A stretch of DNA of 64,000 nucleotides from Escallonia rubra (Eukaryota > Streptophyta > Magnoliopsida > Escalloniales > Escalloniaceae), in the NCBI GenBank assembly GCA_033065855.1, contig JAVXUO010002040.1, positions 85,961 to 149,960 on the forward strand. Direction: 5' to 3'. Below are positions 58,600 to 64,000 of the stretch, piece by piece (the stretch's first letter is position 1; the number at the start of each line of letters is the position of its first letter). The notes below the pieces were generated by a model. It saw only the letters and a list, made by a program, of their open reading frames with translations. It made no database searches and had not been told where the DNA came from. Position numbers and translations under genes: made by a program.

Positions 58600-60390
58600 G
58601 GGTGTCTACCTCACGGTCATATGCAATTGACATTTATATGAACTTGATAACAGTAAATCAATGAGATTTAGGATTTGAGACACCTTATGCGTAGAACACT
58701 TGTGAAGCTTGACTAGCAAACACAAATGATTCATTTTATTCAAGTCTTGACTTAATATTGAAATCTGCAACCCCTTGTGAGTTAACATGCATTCCTCAAT
58801 TGCATGTAATATCAAACCAAATACATTTGAAGATCACCAAGCTATTTTTGCTACCCAGATATGTTAGCTCGACAGTCTCATCAAGCCCTCCATAAAAATC
58901 CCAGCAAGTTTCATTATTATAGATACCGTTGACCAAGACTCCACTATTTTGGGTTTGTTTAGTACGGTAAAGATCTTTTTTGTTAAACCTAAACTCATTG
59001 ACGATAAAACCTCCATGACAAGTAGCCTCAGGCCATGAGCTAATACTTTCAAGCGGGAATTAACTGGTTTGTTGACCGATTGAACCTATTAAAGTAGACG
59101 TAAAAAATAAAGATATGTCAACATACTAACTAATCACATCACTGTAGAATAGTTTGGCTTCACACTCACATATTTTTTAAACCATTCAACAAGTTGCACT
59201 TTTTGAAAATATTCAAGTCCTTTCGAGTCATGATTTGAGATTCCGCATCTAACTCACTACCAATCAATATAAGCAACTAAACTCTCACTCACTTTCAACT
59301 ATTTAGTTACATGAGGACATTAGCTTACTCAACAAAAGATGAAACTTCTTTGCAACTCAAAAGGGCCTATAGTGTGGCAGCTTTATACTCTTCATCCCCT
59401 AGCCACCAAGTATAGGTTCGCCTGAATGGACCATCTGAATATTTGAACACTAGTAAGTGTCCTTTTAAATTTGTGTTGGCCTCTCATTTTGACTTAGTCG
59501 ATTTAACTTTTTATCAACATCAGACTCAAAATATTGACTACGAAAGTTGACAAGTTCTTCCATCCTGTAAGCCTCTGTAATTGAGCCTCAACACGAGATT
59601 TATCACAGACTTTTTTCTTCAAATGAAACATGAGCCTAGAAGTTTATAGAACACGGTTAACGCATATTGAAGGTAACAATGAAAAGGGTTTGCATTGCTT
59701 GACATGATAACGAAGGATAAAAATATTACCTATCAAATTGATACATTCAAAGATATTGCACAAGTCCACCTATCTTAGCTTCATACACCAAGTGAACAGA
59801 CAACTGCTTCATTGAATCAAAGAATGACGGTGGGTAGATATTCTCAGGCTTGCAAATTGCTATCGCAATATTCTTCTGGAGCACCTTCATATTACTTACT
59901 CAAAGTGCTTAAGAACATATATCTCAAAATAAATGGGATTTTTCTGCCAAAGTTTCACATACTGGTCGTGGCAACAATCCCCAAAAGACAATAAGAATGA
60001 ATCTTTCCATAAATATTTGACAGTAGTAACTCTTCATCCCTTGAAACTTACACTCTGAAACATTGTAGCAACGAGATATATTGGATGAGCTTCAAATTTT
60101 AACCCACTGGCACGCCTTCTATACTTGCCTCTTATCTAGAGAGTGTGGTGCTTTTGGCAATATAGTCTTACAATTGACTTGCACATGGATGCAATTAAGG
60201 AGGATTCTTTAAGTTAGTAGTCCTCATCACATTGTGGCACATGTAATGAAGAAGATCATCAACAACATTATACATCGCAAAACTAGGATATTCCTGGTAT
60301 GCAATGTAACAAACAATAGAAGTCGAATCAAACACAAACACCATTTGGTTCTCGATCAAGCCGGAAGAGAGATGTGATAGTCAAGTCCTT
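58600..60390 (-). pseudogene. TNP2-associated DUF4216/DUF4218-like remnants
   Basis: From the 5' side on minus: IAIAICKPENIYPPSFFDSM with LSVHLVYEA (about 59,785-59,900, DUF4218-like), LKKKVCDKSRVEA and MEELVNFRSQYFESDV (about 59,530-59,640), FKYSDGPFRRTYTWW (about 59,415-59,460), GGFIVNEFRFNKKD (about 58,970-59,010), WDFYGGLDETVELTYLGSKN and FKCIWFDI (about 58,820-58,910), and ESFVFASQASQVFY (about 58,690-58,735, DUF4216-like). These follow the C-terminal order of CACTA transposase proteins. Many stops and frame changes occur. Confidence 0.75.
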
Positions 60391-60400
60391 GGGCAAAGTC

Positions 60401-63101
60401 ATACGTACCAAGCTTTGATTTCCAAACCATTAGTAGTCAGGTTAACATCACAAAGACTTATAAGCAAGAATGAAGCAAGGAAAAATAAAAAATTCGTGTC
60501 TACCATGCGAGGCCATGATACAAGTTTTTCGCAAATTCAAAAGGTTCAAATCACGAGAGTGCATTTGTTGGTAGCTAATTTTGATAGTCCATTATTTTTA
60601 TTTTGGCTTTTGAAGTCCACAAGGGAAGTGGTTCACTATTCTGATCTTGGTGATATAAAAGATGTGTTTTGTATTCTTTTCTTTTGAGAGCCATTTTTCT
60701 CCTGTTCATTATGCACTCTAACAAGAAAGTTTAATGCATGAGTCCATTAGTATCATACAAATAAATGTGTCTTACTTGCATATGTATTTTTATGCTTCAT
60801 TTACTTTCTCTAATCGGAGGGTCAAAAATAATAAATAAAAATATTATCCCCACCATCCCATAATCAACCTCATTATAAATTAATAAGAGAATTTGTTATG
60901 CGTTGTTTTGAGTCCTTTCAAGAATACAACGAAATTTGCGGTTTATAATTTTTTTTATTGGTTGTGGGTTAAAATCCTACCAATAGATTCAATAATAGGC
61001 AAACGAGAGGTATAGCTAGCAACAACCACCCAAAACAAATCGAAACAAGCCTTACAACACACACACACGCACACAATGAAGACAAAACAACTAGGAACCT
61101 TGTCACTACCATCCCTACGGAGGATGAAAGACGAACGCCTCAACCTGATGATGCAAAAATTCCTGCAAGGAAGGCACAACCCAATCCATAAGCACCGGTA
61201 CCTACAAAGCAGGCAAGTCGTCCAGACTCAGCCAGTAGTCGTCTGTCTGCTCTGTGAGTAGAAAGTCGGGACTCAGCTAGTAGTTGTATGCCTGCAGCGC
61301 AGGAGTGGCTAATGTACGTAGATAGATCACCAGCCCCTGATAACTGAATCAACAAAGAAACAGCATGTATGTGGAGTTGCATATGTAAGATATCATGAAC
61401 TAAGGCCCAATTATTAACAGTAAAACAGAGACCCAGAACATAGGCCAGGAAACAATCCATACATAACACAGAATGAGACAATGAACGCAATCTGAAGCCA
61501 TCCGCACAAACAGCTTCAACCCCTATACTCACTCACTCACCTTGAACGCGATGAATCCCAAGACATAGCGAAATAAATAGATATAAGAGGACATTGTGTA
61601 GGATGAAGAGGGGACGAATGTAAAATTATTGGTCTATATAGTTCAAAGTTCGTCTAGAGAGTGCCGAGGACTAGAAAGTTTTGTCAAGGCATGCAATTGC
61701 AGAGGCCCTAACTTCCGAATGTGTCCGAGGATAGTAGCTAGGCAAAAGTCCAGTTGGTGGAAGCCAACTTGGTTCTGGCTACACAATTGAATGCCCAAGA
61801 AAGTGCCTCGATGGAGTGTAAAGGTTTTAAGAGCTACCCAAGTAGCAATGCTGATAAAATGAGTGCATTTCCCTTAAACATAATGCCAAGCTGACCACCA
61901 AAGCAGACGGGCCAAACAGCTTCAGAACAGATGAGGAGATTTGATGCAGTCCCATCGCATGAAAAGATAAGAGACGAGTACTAGAGATATTCACGTAACA
62001 ATAGTTTAAGGCAACCCTCGTAGGAAATTTGTCCCAAAGACATTGTCGAAGGAAAAAAAAATCATATTTTTGCGGCAGCCACATTTTCTTGAGTACAGTC
62101 CAGGCCCGTAATGGCATACAAGGTACCACAAGCTGCTGCTGAGCTTCCGACGCCAGAAGATGGTAAGCCGCCGCTGAGCTTCTGAAGCCAGTAATATGTG
62201 CTTTTTCTTTTCTTTTTTTATGGGGTTAAAGTGGCTTAGCCTTAGATAACTGAGATGCAAAATAAAGCCTATAACCCTGGAGACAACTGAACATTATAAA
62301 TAAATTTTTATAACTAACGATGATAAACTTGTACATGCCGAAGGCGTAGCTCCAACTTACTGGACAAGGATCATCTGCCGTACAATATCGCTGCTTTAGC
62401 GGACAAAACTAATAGGATCCTAGTCCCAGCTTACCATCTGCAATGCAGCTCCAACTAACCACCCTGTAGAGCATGTCCAATGGAATGGGAGCAGCTCCAA
62501 CTTACCATCTGCAAAGCCTTAAACAGTGCGGCTTAACCATCAGTGAGCACTAAATAATGCGGGAATCCCCACCAATTTTTACCGATGCAGATGTGTGGAA
62601 ATTGCTACTTAAAACAAATTGTGAGAGAATGCCGTCAAGGCGAAAACACTTTTAACTGATGCATAATGAAGCCTCGGGTATGAACTCTGCCAAAAGCAAT
62701 TGCAATTATGATTGGGCACGACTGATTCTCCGGTTGCATAGAGACGGAAGCGCTGTAAGCAAACAAGCAATCAACTGACCAGTACGATAACTTTAACTTT
62801 GATCTGAGTTAGAAAACCAGGAAAAGAACACATCCCCAATCTGTATCATTTTGTATAGTTCTCGAGTAAAAAAACATTCCCAGAAAACCGGAAAAGGAAA
62901 ACAAAACCTTGCACTTCACATCATATGCCTTTCTGCATAACAAATGGTAATTACCAAACCCTTTGTAGGAATTATATACATAAGTTAGAAATTACTGAGC
63001 TCCTTTAACCACTTGGCAGTTGAAGGGCCACATTGCCATTTCTTGCAGCTGCAAATTTGCATGGCTTAGTCCGAATATTGCATGCAGATGCAAAATACTA
63101 C
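60401..63101. other. No gene recognised; includes 3' flank of the DUF936 gene
   Basis: Frames at 60,415-60,687 (plus), 61,140-61,532 and 61,827-62,260 (minus) have no motif I recognise. At 62,340-62,520 a short word related to 'gcagctccaacttaccatct' occurs about four times at irregular spacing. The last 150-200 bp presumably hold the 3' UTR of the minus-strand gene. Confidence 0.45.
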
Positions 63102-63969
63102 TCATCTTCTCGTTTTCGTTTCGGATGTAGGTAACGATATTGAGCCACCACCAAGGGCAGCTGCAGCAGATTCAACATGTGTCAGAAGATACTCGTATAT
63201 CTTCTTTCGTATTCGGTCAATTACCTCGGGAGAGATATGAGGCAATTCTCCTTCGTCTGTACTGGACCCAATGCCATCCAACCAGTCATTCACACTTTTG
63301 AGCTGAGTCAACATGCCTGCTATTTTACCATTGTCTGATAAAGAAGAGGAGGCATCCACGTCAGCATCTAAGAACCTTTCTACAAATCCTAAGAACCAGT
63401 CCTGGGACTCCATTCGCAGCATTTCAGCCAAGTCCACGGCATCGTCAAGACCATCTCCCCTAACCCATTCTGTTAGAGGGGGTGGAGATCTTGACTTCTG
63501 ACTAATGGCTGGTCCATCTGCCAGCCGACGTGGGGTTCCTGATGTTACAATCTTTGAGCTGATGGCCTGGCGGGGTTTGGCTTGAGTTTTTGATGATGAA
63601 TTCTTAGTAGAGTTCTCAAGGACTAATATGGGTTGATTTCCAGGCACAGGTTTTGGGCTTGGAGCTGGAGTTGAGCCTGAATTCAGACTTGAAGCATTTT
63701 GTTTGCTGAATACCGTGAAAAATGATAAATTGGTGGCCAAGGCAGCATGGATCCAAGAAGCTGCTTGTTTACGTCTGTCCAACATGACCTTTAATGCTTC
63801 TTCTGATGGGTTTTCCTCACGATCAGGAGATGACCCAGCTGTGATGGTTTTGGATAGGGAATCGGCAACCAGATGAGCGTTGTTCAAGCTGGCATTCAAG
63901 GTCAAAAACTGATCTACGGCAGGCTGTGGGTTATCTTCCTTTGCAGAGGAACTTAACTCAGAATATGTG
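63102..63969 (-). CDS. Plant DUF936 protein, last exon (partial gene)
   Basis: The minus-strand exon begins after a TTTCTTTGGCAG acceptor (63,970-63,981, so the apparent ATG at 63,989 lies in the intron) and ends at TGA 63,102-63,104, about 288 residues. It opens with [20 protein letters not shown] and has a Ser/Pro-rich middle. It closes with the conserved block containing [40 protein letters not shown] and [20 protein letters not shown], the hallmark C terminus of plant DUF936 proteins. Their function is largely unknown. Earlier exons lie beyond the right edge. The coding sequence is intact. Confidence 0.9.
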
Positions 63970-64000
63970 CTGCCAAAGAAATAAAACATACGTAATGTCA

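Larger units (their letters stand above)
55707..60400 (-). mobile_element. CACTA (En/Spm) transposon, degraded, one end found
   Basis: One terminus is CACTACATCAAAGAAGGGCT at 55,707, followed by a 500-bp subterminal zone of 'tttagcgacaaa', 'tcgctaaaagt' and 'gtcactaa' words in both orientations, as in plant CACTA elements. Further in, minus-strand coding remnants of a Transposase_24-like protein (57,130-57,450) and TNP2-associated domains (58,600-60,390) follow in an order expected for such elements. The other CACTA end was not found, so the right border is only where coding similarity stops. Heavily mutated and not active. Confidence 0.75.

Noticed and set aside
61140..61532. 130-codon minus-strand frame
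   Set aside because: No recognised motif, no similarity to neighbours, and no supporting promoter or splice context; left as unassigned.

Overview
This window is a repeat-rich piece of a plant nuclear genome. A SHORT-ROOT type GRAS gene is cut by the left edge and a plant DUF936 gene by the right edge. The plant-specific families between them (BAHD acyltransferase, oxidosqualene cyclase, plant Copia, Tat-like LTRs, hAT, MULE, CACTA) and the split exons fit a flowering plant, most likely a eudicot. No tRNA, rRNA, organellar or bacterial gene was seen. All comparisons were made by eye, so borders of old repeats may be off by tens of bases.

The main organising feature, roughly 1.1-47.7 kb, is a segmental duplication in three head-to-tail copies. 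The ordered blocks are A (non-coding), B (Tat-like LTR plus an antisense ORF), C, D (BAHD acyltransferase), E (its promoter side), F (LINE 3' remnant), G-H (oxidosqualene cyclase exons) and a 3' block. Copy 1 (about 1.1-34.2 kb) is swollen by insertions: a 2.5-kb solo LTR (5,311-7,815), a hAT MITE (8,545-9,421), a full Copia element (10,081-15,067), a foldback element in a TA microsatellite (20,076-21,466) and an 11.3-kb LTR complex with 4-kb inverted arms (22,551-33,814). It also holds a degraded LINE and a SHORT-ROOT fragment. Copy 2 (about 34.9-44.7 kb) is compact and keeps the only intact metabolic gene, a BAHD acyltransferase (38,713-40,080), about 1.5 kb from three colinear oxidosqualene cyclase exons. 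Copy 3 (about 44.7-47.7 kb) is truncated. Three insertions in copy 1 carry target-site duplications and have precise empty sites in copy 2, so they followed the duplication.

The right third (47.7-60.4 kb) is mainly decayed transposon coding sequence: a retroelement extra-ORF remnant, a GRF-finger protein fragment, a MuDR-like MULE transposase, and a CACTA element with Transposase_24-like and TNP2-associated fragments. From 60.4 to 63.1 kb no gene is recognised, until the last exon of the DUF936 gene on the minus strand.

The functional thread is the repeated pairing of an oxidosqualene cyclase with a BAHD acyltransferase. These two families co-occur in known plant triterpenoid gene clusters, so the locus may be the wreck of such a cluster. 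The structural thread is the Tat-like LTR family, whose long U3 regions hold tandem arrays of short dyads and an antisense TATA-like box.
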